This document shows, one piece after another, positions 25,260 to 36,398 of a DNA stretch of 64,000 nucleotides; the first letter of the stretch is position 1; each line of letters opens with the position of its first letter. The translations under genes and the position numbers were made by a program. The stretch is taken from the NCBI RefSeq assembly GCF_029852145.1, contig NC_079979.1:15367401-15431400 (forward strand), in the 5' to 3' direction. The DNA comes from Microplitis mediator (taxonomy: Eukaryota; Arthropoda; Insecta; Hymenoptera; Braconidae). Below the pieces are notes generated by a model that worked only from the letters and a program-made list of their open reading frames with translations, ran no database searches and had not been told where the DNA came from.

Positions 25260-25574
25260 CACTGTAAAAAATCGGGAGTGAATTCGGAGTGATTACGGAT
25301 TTTATTTAAATCTGAATTCGGAGTTTCGGAGTTTTGAAAAAAATCACTCCGGATACAGAGTAAATAGGGAGTTTGTCTGTTCAGCGAAGTGATTTTGGAG
25401 TGGTCTAAATTTTATTTAAATCCGCATTCACTCCGATTCGGAATTTTAGTATAAAAATAAATCACTTCGGAGTAAATTTTACTCCAAGGGGATTAAATAA
25501 ATAAACAGCCATCCACTCCGCATTCACTCTAAATTAAATTTAATCAGCGTTCACTCCGCAAATTTTTTACAGTG
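25260..25574. mobile_element. CACTGTAAAAAATCGGGAG MITE with GGAGTGA repeats
   Basis: 315 bp with ends CACTGTAAAAAAT and ATTTTTTACAGTG. The interior is built of GGAGTGAATTCGG / CCGCATTCACTCC motifs in both orientations, several imperfect hairpins. Fragments of the same family are at 34731-34916, 47718-47800 and 49118-49176. Confidence 0.85.
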
Positions 25575-25737
25575 TGGATTCTCATAAAATCCCAAATAGA
25601 TTTTTTTTTATAGAAATTTATTCAGAATAAAAATTTTCCATTTAGTACCCGCACGGAAAAAGTACATATCCGTGCGGGTAATTTTTTTAGTTAACTATGA
25701 AAAATAAAATTTCTCAAAATTATTAACGAAATTTGAG

Positions 25738-26437
25738 TTAAATGGAATTTAATTTTTATTAACTTTAGTTGTTATTATTATTGTTGAGTATATTGCTATT
25801 GTAAATTCCTGAAGTGTCTTAACGTCCGGGTAGAAAATCATGTGGATTTATTTTTTTATTTTTTTTTTTCTTGCCTTAGCCGAGTTTCGAACCCTGATCC
25901 CTAAGCGCGAGTTCTATCCGCTGGCTCACGGTCCTTAGTCTCCTCTGGCTACGCCCGAATTAACTTGTAATATATATTTTTGTACTCTATCTCTGTCAGT
26001 CGTTAATTTTTATCTATCTATTACAGAAAAATTAGTAAACGTACAGTAATTGGATGCTGTATAATAGTTAATATTATTCTATCCGATTAAAATAAATTAA
26101 TAAATGTCAGTAACTTTGCTCACTGTATAATATTTAATCCATAACTCGAGTATATCTTAATACTTTTACAAACTACCAATCAGTAAATCGTATTAAAATA
26201 AACCGTCAAATATATAACAATAATTCCATAAAATTTAAATAAGACTCAGTATTCCATTACTAAAAAACTAAGGACTAAGACAGTAATAAATTAAATAATA
26301 TAACAATTGGTAAAGTCTACCCGGCATTAATTACCAACTTGTAATATTGACTACACAAATAATAAATAATCCAAGCGATGCATCCATCGATCGGCTCGTA
26401 CTTTTCCCATCTATAAAATATTGCCAGCATTCGAAAC
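25738..26437 (-). mobile_element. tRNA-like repeat family, copy 1 (truncated)
   Basis: About 700 bp shared with 51029-51738 and 59632-60331. On the minus strand 25960-25874 carries GGGCGTAGCCAGAGG, TGAGCCAGCGGATAGA (A-box-like) and GGGTTCGAAACT (B-box-like), followed by an A-rich run. Shared landmarks on + are TGTTGAGTATATTG, AGTAAACGTACAGTAATTGG, CTACCCGGCATTAATTA and an end at CGAAACTC. This copy lacks the left-hand hairpin module of the other two. tRNA-related SINE or composite element; no coding frame. Confidence 0.75.
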
Positions 26438-27608
26438 TCATTTCCAGCTTACACGCAAATCTATTAATCATATATAATTATTTTCGTATATAAATTAATC
26501 AAGTATCCGTAGCAGAAGTTTTATTACACGAATTATCGAACAAGAAACAAATAGAGTGATAATAATATTATTAATGAATGAATAATAATGACAAAATAGT
26601 TGTTATTTTTAAGATAAAGCTCTTTACAATTCAACTCTGTATATACTTGCACCCTATTTCGAGGGATCTCGGTCGTCATCCTCGAGGGGTTTTACTCAAA
26701 CTCCGGAAAGTCGGCCATCTGGTGTGTATACAACGAATAGAAGATGGATCGTTTGTCTCTCAACTGTACTCTATATTTCTTCGCCTTCTTTTCTCGTTCT
26801 TTTATTTATTTATTCTCTCTTTCTTCTTTTATTTTTCTTAGTATTCCTTTACAAATTTATATACAGAGTGAAAGAAAATGGATACACCTGACTGCAGTTA
26901 TTACACCCATTGTTTACTGGTTAAAAAAAGTATTAAACTTTTCAAATATTAGCCAAAATAAATAAACTCTTTGACTTATCGTTCTTTTGACGCCGTCGAA
27001 AGCCGCCAAAATTGATTTATTTTTCCATTCATTTAAATTGACAATTAAATCAAGTTATTATTGGCTTCATTTATTAATCATTAACTATTTACTACTTCAT
27101 TAATTACTCTGTTTAATAAAAAATAATGGAAACGAAGAATTTATAATTAAAACTAAACTATTTACGATAATTAAATATTTATTGATTATCATCATTGAAT
27201 AGATGGTTGTAGTAAACGTTAAAGTAATATAATATTATGAAAATAATGAACCAGAATAACCGCAGAAACCGAGTAATCAATAAAGTATACATCTATATAT
27301 ATAGATATATTAACAAGTATGAATTAATAATGATAATGATGATAAATATATATTATAATGTAACGGAAATTCGAGTACTTAAATAATTAAATTCAAAGGC
27401 TAGATTTTGCATTTGATGGATTAATTAAATAAAATTCATAAGTCTCTACGTCAGGGTTCATTCAACTGAATAATATTAACCAAAATTATATATCTCTTGT
27501 TCTGCTGATTATCGCACACTTTTGTGTATACAGAGAGGCTTCTACGGAAATGCTTCACTCAAGACGAATTCAATTAAGGAATACTTGTTTTGATTTGTAT
27601 ATATATTG
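26438..27608. other. Non-coding stretch with a higher-GC island
   Basis: 26645-26745 is GC-richer (GAGGGATCTCGGTCGTCATC, CTCCGGAAAGTCGGCCATCT) and sits in an open + frame (26578-26841); GTGTGTATA follows CATCTG as a possible donor. I do not recognise the peptide; a 5' UTR exon of the receptor or another gene is possible. The rest is AT-rich without features. Confidence 0.35.
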
Positions 27609-27740
27609 CGTTACTAATTCTAAAAGGATGTATTTTTTTATGTCCTTTTGGTTCAAGGAGCTTCCTAGTGCCAAAGGACGTGTAGTTTTTTTTACACTGA
27701 AAAAAAGGAACGTTTGTCCCAAATAAATCAATTTATTTGT

Positions 27741-28238
27741 CCGAGTCAAAAAACAAATTCGGATTTACGTCTCAAAGTTCTCAATGAAGTTTTTGAGGAT
27801 CAATTTAGAATTTTCAAATTGACAACAGTATAGAAAAATATCCTAGTTTAGTCCTCAAAGTAGTAGTTACGACTCATTTTACCACTTTGAGGACTAAACT
27901 GAAATAACATGATCTGGATTAGAGCCTCAAAATACTCAAAACGTACAGGAATAATTTAATCTGCATTTGAACCTCAAAAGTCTCATTTGACTCAAAAGTC
28001 TCTCCTCTCCCTTTTCTATCTAAAATTTTTCAAAGTCTGAAGTATAACTTTTCATTCATTGAGGATTTTGAGGACTTAATTATAATTTAAAATCGATGAT
28101 TTATTCGTAATATATAGACCTCATAGTTCTCATTAAGGATTTTGAGTACTAAAGTAAAGTTACTTTTTGGGCGGCGAATAAAATATCAAAGGAATTGAGG
28201 CTTTTGAGGACTAAACTAGAATTTGTGTTTTGACTCGG
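27741..28238. mobile_element. Third-layer element, TIR CCGAGTCAAAA(C/A)ACAAATTC
   Basis: Left CCGAGTCAAAAAACAAATTC, right GAATTTGTGTTTTGACTCGG (one mismatch over 20). The interior repeats TTTTGAGGACTAAACT, TCCTCAAA and CTCAAAGT in both orientations. Confidence 0.75.
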
Positions 28239-28499
28239 GTGTGGCTTTCTTTTGAATATTTCTTAATTACAAATGAATATAATTGGTACAACTAAATATT
28301 ACAGTTGGTTCAAAGAATTTTATAATTCGACTGAAATATATCATTTATGTGTGGTAAGTAAATGATATATTTGCAGGAAAGATGTTAAATTTGTGACGAA
28401 TAACGAAAAATTTGGCGATACTTAACATATATTTGAAGCGCATGGCCCAACCAACATTTATTTGCAGCAATTGAATCATTTCTTTATCGCAAATATAGT

Positions 28500-28631
28500 T
28501 GGATTACCAAGATTTTGCGTTGCGGATATTTACGGTTTTTTCCTCCCGCCATCAAGGCGCATGTCTTAGGTATTAAATTTCGATGGTGGGGGTAAAAACC
28601 GAAAATATCCAAAACGCAGTCTCGATAACCC
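28500..28631. repeat. Inverted repeat, ~130 bp
   Basis: Arms GCGTTGCGGATATTTACGGT and TACCGxAAATATCCxAAAACGC; inside, CCTCCCGCCATC pairs with GATGGTGGGGG. Loop about 30 nt. Likely another small foldback element inside the nest. Confidence 0.65.
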
Positions 28632-29001
28632 AAATATAAACCACTTATTTCACGCAATTAAATTGCTTATATAAATTATATCTTTCTCACAATTGAATAT
28701 TTATTTGGCCATATCCAAATATACGAATCTTTGGCTCAAATAAATATTTTTTTCAGCATACAAATCGTTTTAGAGACTTATTTTAAAGATCAAAATTTTA
28801 AAATAACTATTGAAAACCAAAAGTGCATATAATTTAAGTAATACACTTTTGAAGCTTTTCAATTTTTTTTTTTATCTTTAGCTCTAAAATTAGTCTACCA
28901 AAAGATGGGCAATGAAATGAAAATCATACGGCCTTTTGGCTTTAGGAAGCTTCTTGAAGCCAAAATGGCGTATAGAAATGTCCTTTTGGAATTAATAACG
29001 T

Positions 29002-29003
<2 letters not shown>

Positions 29004-29040
<37 letters not shown>
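29004..29040. repeat. (TA)n microsatellite
   Basis: TA run immediately before the hairpin at 29051. Confidence 0.9.
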
Positions 29041-29042
<2 letters not shown>

Positions 29043-29050
29043 CCAAATAT

Positions 29051-29136
29051 GCATACAGATGTTCGCACACATTAATACACATAGAGACAAGCATGTATAT
29101 GTATATGTGCATTAATGTGTGCGAATATTTGTATAC
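29051..29136 (+). ncRNA. Pre-miRNA-like hairpin candidate
   Basis: 33-nt arms 29051-29083 and 29104-29136 are complementary except four positions, two of which become G-U pairs in RNA; the core TTCGCACACATTAAT pairs perfectly with ATTAATGTGTGCGAA. The loop is 20 nt. Size and near-perfect stem fit a miRNA precursor, but a small MITE or microsatellite-derived inverted repeat fits equally. Strand is arbitrary. Confidence 0.35.
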
Positions 29137-30930
29137 ATGGGTGCGTGTGTGTGTATAAGTGTTTTGATAGATGTACATATATGTAAATGTGTTAACTCAC
29201 TAGAATCAACCATGAGTACGCTACTATATTAGTCTCTATACAAGCTTTCATTACTGACAACATCACTGTTCAGTCTGTAACTGGGATTGCACTATTTACT
29301 TTCCTTTAGATTTTCCTCTTATAATTTATATTTAATAAGCTTGTGAATATAATTATATATGCAAATAGCCTTAACAATTATATATTATAACACAATTATA
29401 TACTCAGAATAAATTAGCATCTCGGTTACGATTATTATTATTATCTCACAGTATGTGACCCTCGGGAAAGAGTCAGGTCTTATAAAATCTAATAAGATCA
29501 AGATTTAATTTTTTTTTTCACAGGGACTTGAAATCTCGATGAAAATCTAAACTATTAAATGGCGGAATTTTTGTTTAACTTACGGAAGATAGTAAAATTT
29601 TCAATGTTTCCGGCACGGAAATGTTGAGACAGTTTTCAAATTTTCTTGAATATTTTTAAGTTGTTGACTTTTCTGAAGCCCGCCGTTCAAAGTATATATT
29701 ATTTATATAATTTATAAGTATCCATTAAATATTTATAATGTAAAATTTTCCTCTTTATTGTAAAAGACTACAAAGTTTCAAAAGAAAACGTTGCCGTTGG
29801 CTGTTTTGTTTCTTACTTAAAACATCCGGGAACTGTTTGGATAAATAAGTAATAAGTTAGTACGTATCCTCAAATGCAAACAAAAAAACACGAGCTCGAG
29901 ATAAAAGCTTACGGCCAAAAGAACCGACTCTTTTACAGTTTTATTTCCGATTACTATTTTTTAACTACGCGACTCTACTTTAATAAAATAATTTAATTTT
30001 CACAGTAAAGTATTTTTTTCTTCACCCGATTAAATGCGCGGTTCAGAGTAATTTCCTTCCTTCAGTTTACTCTTTACTGAATTTTTATTTACATTACTGT
30101 AATTATTTATTTCGCTTAGTAAAAAAAACTCCAATGACCACCGGAATGAATATAACTCTGATAAAGTCGATTAAACTTTAGTTACAGTGATTGCACTGAA
30201 AATGTGAATTCAAATGAAAACATTCAACTAAAAACCTTTTTAACGAATTATAAATGCTCTATTTGAGACCTATAATTTTTTTATTGATCAATTGAACAAA
30301 TATTCCAATCAATATTTTAAAAAAAATAATTTAATGCTCGGAAATTAATTAATTAAAATTCAAAAATAAACTTAACGATAATTCACGCGGAAAAAAATTT
30401 ACGATCACTTTTAAAAATAACTTTGAATCGAATCATTGAAATAGAAGTTACGTAGAAAATAGAAGTGACTTATTGATCTGATGGCTAATACGTAACATAA
30501 CTCAGGTCTGATTCTTTTCCAAAAGCTCTTTTGATGCGACGTTTTTCCCTTCAAGAAAAAACTACAATCTCATGGTTTTTTGTTAGTGTCCATAATAGAG
30601 CACTTATCAAATCACTGTCCTCTGACTTCCAATAAAAGTTAAATATTCAGCCGGTCATTAAATTTAATGTCGAAATTAAATTTTTATTTGTCCGGATTGA
30701 AATATTTATTGAAACCCGAGGGAAAATTATTTTTTTTTTCTTTTTTAAATAAAAAATATTTTTTTATTGACGATGCCCGGACGGTTATTTTTTTACTAAA
30801 AATTCAAACCTGAAAATTCATTAATTTAATTATAACTTTTACTCCAAATCCGATATCAAATTGAAAAAAAATTTTTTTATTCAAATTCTTATTACGCCAA
30901 TTTTTAACTTGTGTTTTTTTGTTAATAAAT
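29137..30930. other. AT-rich non-coding stretch
   Basis: No gene, RNA or clear repeat recognised. Confidence 0.5.
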
Positions 30931-31276
30931 AAGGAAAGGGGGGAAATGGACCCCTTAAGTCATGTCTTCGGTCTCAATATGCCGCGCCTGTTGAAAATTA
31001 AAAATCTTTAAATTTGGGGCAAAGTGGGTCTTCCAAAAAAAAGTTTCAATATTTAATTTTTTTACCCCTTATACTTTTTCTAGTCTTCTGCCGCGAATTC
31101 GTAATCCATATGCTCCAAAAATAGAAATTTTAAATTTGGGGCAAAATGGCCCTCTAAAAAATCTATCAAATTTCGGTTTCTATTTTATTTCATCTCAATA
31201 GTAGATTACACACCAAGAGAGGAACGTAGGACATTCCAACCTACGTGTAGAGCGGCCCATCTTGCCCCTTTCTCCT
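30931..31276. mobile_element. GGGGCAAAATGGxCC element
   Basis: Ends AAGGAAAGGGGGGAAATGGA and the inverse CATCTTGCCCCTTTCTCCT. Internal GGGGCAAA(G/A)TGG copies at 31017 and 31138. Related sequences border copy C (41382, 42257) and lie at 57419-57803. Probably a degenerate TIR element. Confidence 0.55.
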
Positions 31277-32392
31277 ATATACTTTTTTTATTCTTTTGTC
31301 TCATTATTAAAAATTTCCAGTTGATTCTTTTTAATTTTCCATACCTTGACTTTGCTAAAAAGAAAAAAAAAAAAAAAACAACAATGATAATAATTCAGCG
31401 TATTGTTATTTAAAACAATGGTAATTATCCACAACTACTTAGCATATAAGTGAGGATTTCCTACCGTCTACGCATTAAAAAAAATATTTACTAATTATAA
31501 TTACTTTTAATTTCATCAGATAAAAATAAACTTGACCATTAATTAAAATAAAAAATAGACCTAGTAAAATAAATGAATAAAATTAAAATAAATTAACAAC
31601 AGTACATTTGCATCTGAAATAAACTTGTATTTAATTTATCACCAGAGAATTATCTGGTCCAACTTTTGCTTAGTCCACATAATACTCCCGCTAATTTGCC
31701 TCTTATATCTGCCTAATGCGTATATATATACGAATATGTATAGAGTAGGTTATATATTAGATATCGCGGGACGTGAAAGCTTTATAATTTGATTGGTGGC
31801 TGGAAAAATTACTCAGTGAGGCGTGACGTACTCTTAATTGCTGGTGAGTTAATGGAGCGTCACTAAGGAACCCAGATATGCTGCAGTGCATCTATAAGTG
31901 GAAAAATAAAAAAATATATAATATACATATGTTCTATACATGAAAAAAAAATAAATAAATAATAGGTCTAGTACGCCAATGAAGAGTTTATAAAATGTTG
32001 GAAAATCCAAAATTGCACACCTCAATCGCTCATTTTATTTTTAATCATTACTTTTATTTTTTTTTTTATTATGAATTTTCATTAAACTTTTAAATTATTA
32101 ATTTGATTTTTTTATTTCTTAATTCCAGTGTAATATTTTTTTTTTATTTAAATTTTTTCTAAATATCCCGCATTTTTGTTGTATATGTCGCTCTTTTTTT
32201 TCAACCCTACTGTTTTACGCTAGTGCTGCTATCAGTAGTTGATAGGGAGAAAAAATGAAAAAAAAAATTTACTTTTGTAATAATAACAATAGTAAAAATA
32301 ACAATGGCCGCTAAACTTTTCGTGAATAATCAGTATTACGTTTTTAATTAATTACAATTAAACTAAAAGGATTTAGACAGTAATTATCAATA
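31277..32392. other. AT-rich non-coding stretch
   Basis: Homopolymer-rich, no gene or repeat recognised. Confidence 0.5.
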
Positions 32393-33084
32393 CACTGTAA
32401 AAAATCACCGGGGTAAGTCCAAGCAGTGTAGGTGTTAAATTTAAACACCGAAAGCGGTGTGAAAATAACGCCGCCGCCGGTGTAAATATTCTAGACCGGT
32501 GTTAAAATAACGCCGCCGCCGGTGTAGATATTCTTTACCGGTGTTAAAATATTTAACTTTGTGAATATTTTTACTTACTCGATCACTATACTTGTTGATA
32601 AATGATATTTTTTATTAATTTTCATAAAGAACTGACATTTTTTGTGTTTTATAATCTTCAAAGTTAATACTCCAAGCGGACGCAGTTTACCCTGCTTTTA
32701 CACCGGTATTACCCCGCTTTTACACCAATATTACTCCGTTTTTACACCGGTTACCCCGATTTAACACCGGTATTTTTAACACCGGTGAATTACTCCTCCT
32801 ATACACTCTAAAACCAAGTGTGTTACAAGTGTATTGTTTTAACACATATTGACTGTGTTCTATGTTTAAGGCCATACACAAAACTATAGTTTTTTGTAGT
32901 CACTTAAAACACGTTTCACGGTGTGTTAAAAATCTATAGAATGCTTATGGCGTCTCAATGTTATTTGGCAAGTGTGTTAATTTCGACTACACACTTGGTT
33001 TTAGAGTGTACACCGGTGTAATTTTATTTTAACATCGGGCGGAGTTAAAATGAGTCCATTTTTAACACCGCTCTTTTTACAGTG
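32393..33084. mobile_element. CACTGTAAAAA MITE with CCGCCGCCGGTGT modules
   Basis: 692 bp, TA-flanked, ends CACTGTAAAAAATCACC and CTCTTTTTACAGTG. The interior holds a near-duplicate GTGTTAAAATAACGCCGCCG module (32455-32530) and many ACACCGGT / ACCGGTGT palindromes, markedly GC-rich for this region. It is interrupted by the element at 32804-33008. Confidence 0.85.
32804..33008. mobile_element. Nested 205-bp MITE, perfect TIR CACTCTAAAACCAAGTGTGT
   Basis: A perfect 20-bp TIR (CACTCTAAAACCAAGTGTGT / its inverse) flanked by TA at 32802-32803 and 33009-33010, inserted in the ACACCGGT-rich element. Interior with TTAACACATATT and CACACCGTGAAAC-like motifs. Confidence 0.88.
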
Positions 33085-34730
33085 TAGGGTTCTTGTGATC
33101 AAAAATACAAAGATAATAAAAAAAAAAGTTAGGCCGATTAATTGTGTCTATCGAAAGTTATTTGGTTTACTAAGTTTCATACACGACAATTGATAACTCG
33201 TGTCACTGGGATTAACATAATTTATATTTAATTAATGGAACAATTAATCGACTTAATATTGGGTCGAAATTATTCTTTAATAAATTGTCTTTGTGTTGGT
33301 ATGAAAATTGACCCATTTTAGTGTAATCGAAAAAGTCTAGAGATAATTTAATGTGAGTGAATGAGTCAAAAAATTTAGAGCGATCATAAAGCACCCTTAG
33401 CGCTTTCGCGCTTGAGGTGTGTAATAAAACACCTAATTTTGATTTTCGAAGTAAACAATTAAATGCAACGCGTAATGTTTTTTTTTATTTAAAATATTTT
33501 TATAAAAATCAAGCAATGAGACTTTTTTATTAATTTTTTTTTATTTCTATGCAATTCCATTTGACATTACATTCAAGTACGCATTAAATTTAAGAAGCCA
33601 ATTCTCTTAGCAACAGTACACAGTTGGTTATGCAATGAGCTGTAATTTCACAAAACCTTTTTTCAAGAATTATTTTTTTCTTGTGTAACCAACACCTGTC
33701 ACAGTATTCAAATAAAAAAAATTATAATGATAATGAATGAAAGAAAAAAATACAAATAAAAAAAGTAAAAAAAAGTAAAAACCACGTACTCTCTTTTTAC
33801 CTCTTTATTCGCGAATTATCCACTCCATATACTAGCTAGCATGTTATTTTAACCCAGAAAAAACTCAAACGCTGCAATTATTTTTTTAAATAATTATTGT
33901 AACAAAAATAAATTTGTTTTAATTATTAATTTACGTGAATTATTTTTTTTTTTTGTGGAAAAAAGGGACTAGGAGTTAATAGTCTAGGGATTAAAAGAAA
34001 TAAAATTTTTTAAGAAAAAATACTAGTTTTGACAAAGAATTAAAATCCGTAATTAATAATTCGTACTTAGAAATTTTAATTGGAGGAGATGTCAAGATGG
34101 ACCACCCGAAATTTGTTAGAAATAACAAATTTTTCTGGGAAGTCCATTTTGCCCTATTTTGAATTTTTTACGACTAGATCTGTACAAAGATTCAACATGC
34201 GGATGGGGTGATGAGGCCCACAAAATTTCATGTAAAAGAAAGGAGCAAGAAGTCACTAGTTTTTTTGCTTCTTCTTTTATAGAAAAAATTTGTGGAAAAA
34301 TAAATAAAAAAAAAATCACAATTTTTATCTATTTTATGAGCATTATCCACATAAAAAAAATTGCGTTGTCTTAAAAAGAATGGATGTGAGTACATTATAC
34401 TTGCAATAAGAGTACATAAGAAAGAAAAATAATAATCGGGCTTTCACATTCCGTTGAAAATGACAAGAGACAAGAAGTAGAGAGTGGATCATGAAAAAGG
34501 AAGCTTGGGTATAGTGGTACAGAAAAAAAAAAAAATACAAGGTAAAAATAAAAAACCCACGTACATACTGAATTGAGAGTAAGTAGTAGGAATATATCAT
34601 CATTCGTATTCTCTAGTTCCATAATATTCAGCTTCAATCATTTGTTTCTTTTTTTCCTGTTTACAAAGTTATATTCAACCAGTATTTTAGTTTCATTACA
34701 ATAAATATATCAATTTATATACTATAAAAA
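33085..34730. other. AT-rich non-coding stretch
   Basis: No gene recognised. TTAGCGCTTTCGCGC at 33397 resembles 19840. Short overlapping open frames at 34116-34637 on both strands look like chance. Confidence 0.45.
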
Positions 34731-34916
34731 ATTGAGAGTTGAATCAGTGGTTAAGAATTTTATTTAAATCCGAATTTACTCCGATTCAGAGTTTTAAGAT
34801 TAAAATAAACTTCTCTTCGGAGTGTACACCTCAAGGGGATTAAATAAATACACAGTCATCCGTTCCGCATTCACTCCGCGTTTATTCCACATATTCTTAA
34901 CAGTATACAAATATAT
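34731..34916. mobile_element. Degenerate copy of the GGAGTGA MITE
   Basis: ACTATAAAAAATTGAGAG at left and TTCTTAACAGTAT at right, with TTTATTTAAATCCGAATTTA, CTTCGGAGTG and GCATTCACTCCGC as in 25260-25574. Confidence 0.65.
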
Positions 34917-35394
34917 TTCTGTCCAATAAAAAATTTGAACGATCGAGTCATTAAATAAATTACTGAGGTTTTGAAACAATGAATTTTGCTACTCATTTAT
35001 TTTACGTTTGATTTATTTTAATAATATACATGCATATATATTTGACTGATCATCGTTGTCGGTTCAGTGATGTAGACCGATTGATTCCAACCAACGAGTC
35101 ACTACACTAATTAATGATCAATATTTCCCACACACAAATCCGAAAATTGTATATAAATATACCGATAGAATAAATATACATTTAAACTACGGCAATTATA
35201 TTTCAAGTTAAGTGACGGGATATATAATGCATGTACTCTAAATATTATTTTAAATTGAGACAGTATAGGATTTTATTTAAACGATACTATTTAATTTATT
35301 TCAACATCAAATATATTCAAATTAAATAGGACACTACTAAATAAAAGTAAATAAATTTATTATTATTTTAGTCTTATAATTATGTAAATTTTTT

Positions 35395-35641
35395 TTATTC
35401 AACGCAGGCCTGATTTTCGCGCTTTATGACGTCTGCGTTGCGAACCTTAAACGGCTGTTTATCGACCGGTGCAAAGAAGTTGAGTAAAATCAAAATAGAT
35501 GTCCTCGACTTCCACTGGCGTTGTGAAAAGTGAGTGTTGAAATGACATTTCACCACGTGTCTCAAGATTTTTAACTGAGCTCCATCTATTAAACATCGTA
35601 AGAACTCGTTGAACGACTTGAAGTTTTTTGTCAAAATCCAT
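35395..35641 (-). pseudogene. Unidentified compact coding-like segment, possibly frameshifted
   Basis: A higher-GC segment on the minus strand with two overlapping frames. ATG at 35641 opens MDFDKKLQVVQRVLTMFNRW and ends LCTGR at 35459; the other frame continues to QPFKVRNADVIKRENQACVE and a TGA at 35395-35397. The stop overlaps AATAAA followed by an A run, as in a processed 3' end. Upstream on the minus strand is AACGGCT-type sequence without a splice site I trust. I do not recognise either peptide. A retrocopy or small gene remnant is the best guess. Confidence 0.3.
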
Positions 35642-35918
35642 GTTGAACGGCTAGTACACTAAATATGGTTACTTCAATTCATCATATGGGGAGTGGGTTA
35701 TACCACGTTGTTGTGTTGTATTTATTTTGTTAATAAATATTGGAATTAATAATTAAAACATCCGAGTAAATTTTAAATCAATTAAATATGAATTCTGAAT
35801 TTTAAAGCCGATGGTTTGTTGTAATTTTGTGGGTGCGCTGTGTCGCTAAACAGTCACAGACTTCGCTTCGCAGATTGTCATTAATCGCGTAAATCAGGCA
35901 ATTGTTGAATAAAATATG

Positions 35919-36065
35919 GTGCATAGTAGGACATTCAGATAGTCTTTATCCGGCAAGCGCAATGATTTCAGCACACGTCTCCGGGCCGTGTATGTAACCC
36001 TACGACTCGTGCTGAAAACATTGCCCAGGCCACATAAAGACTATCTTAGTGTCCTAAGTATGCAA
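35919..36065. repeat. 147-bp foldback (hairpin) element
   Basis: Left arm (GTGCATAGTAGGACATTCAG, ATAGTCTTTAT, CAATGATTTCAGCACACG) pairs with the right arm (CGTGCTGAAAACATTG, ATAAAGACTAT, GTCCTAAGTATGCA) over about 55 nt each with a few bulges. Loop is about 30 nt around CCGGGCCGTGTATG. GC-rich compared with the surroundings. MITE or structured RNA. Confidence 0.65.
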
Positions 36066-36108
36066 TATACTATTTTTCTCTATTCGAATATTTATTTTTT
36101 TCTAGTCA

Positions 36109-36398
36109 CCCGTATGAAAAAACCATATACTGTCGATATATTTATATGTATAAATATTATATGTGAGTCATATAATTAAATCATATAACTTAAAGTATAG
36201 TGAAAATATTATAAGCAATACTTATAAGTTAGCATGTAAAAAAAATATATTACCAATATATATGTTGCAAACTATAAAATCATATAATATTTCGGCAAAA
36301 TTTTGTATATGGCTCCATATATGACTTTTTATAATTCTTTATAATTTATCATATATTTTGAATTATACTGAAGCTCATATATTGCTTTTTCATACGGG
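36109..36398. mobile_element. CCCGCATGAAA-family element, short copy
   Basis: Ends CCCGTATGAAAAAACCATAT and the inverse ATATTGCTTTTTCATACGGG, interior full of ATATAT and TAAGTTAGCA motifs shared with 54578-55236. Shortened member of that family. Confidence 0.75.

Larger units (their letters stand above)
27695..28758. mobile_element. Second-layer MITE, CACTGAAAAAAA
   Basis: TA-flanked on both sides; CACTGAAAAAAA at left and TTTTTTTCAGCA at right, then CAAATAAATC / CTCAAATAAATA inside. Sits within 27609-29000. Confidence 0.6.
27609..29000. mobile_element. Outer element of a multi-layer nest
   Basis: Ends CGTTACTAATTCTAAAAGGA and the inverse CCTTTTGGAATTAATAACG; inside them TTCAAGGAGCTTCC pairs with GGAAGCTTCTTGAA. 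It carries the AAAAGTGCATATAATTTAA arm related to the hairpin at 22433-22626. It contains the elements at 27695-28758, 27741-28238 and 28500-28631. Confidence 0.7.

Noticed and set aside
25874..25960. Functional tRNA gene
   Set aside because: Internal promoter boxes are present, but the cloverleaf does not close and the same sequence recurs in three dispersed repeat copies.
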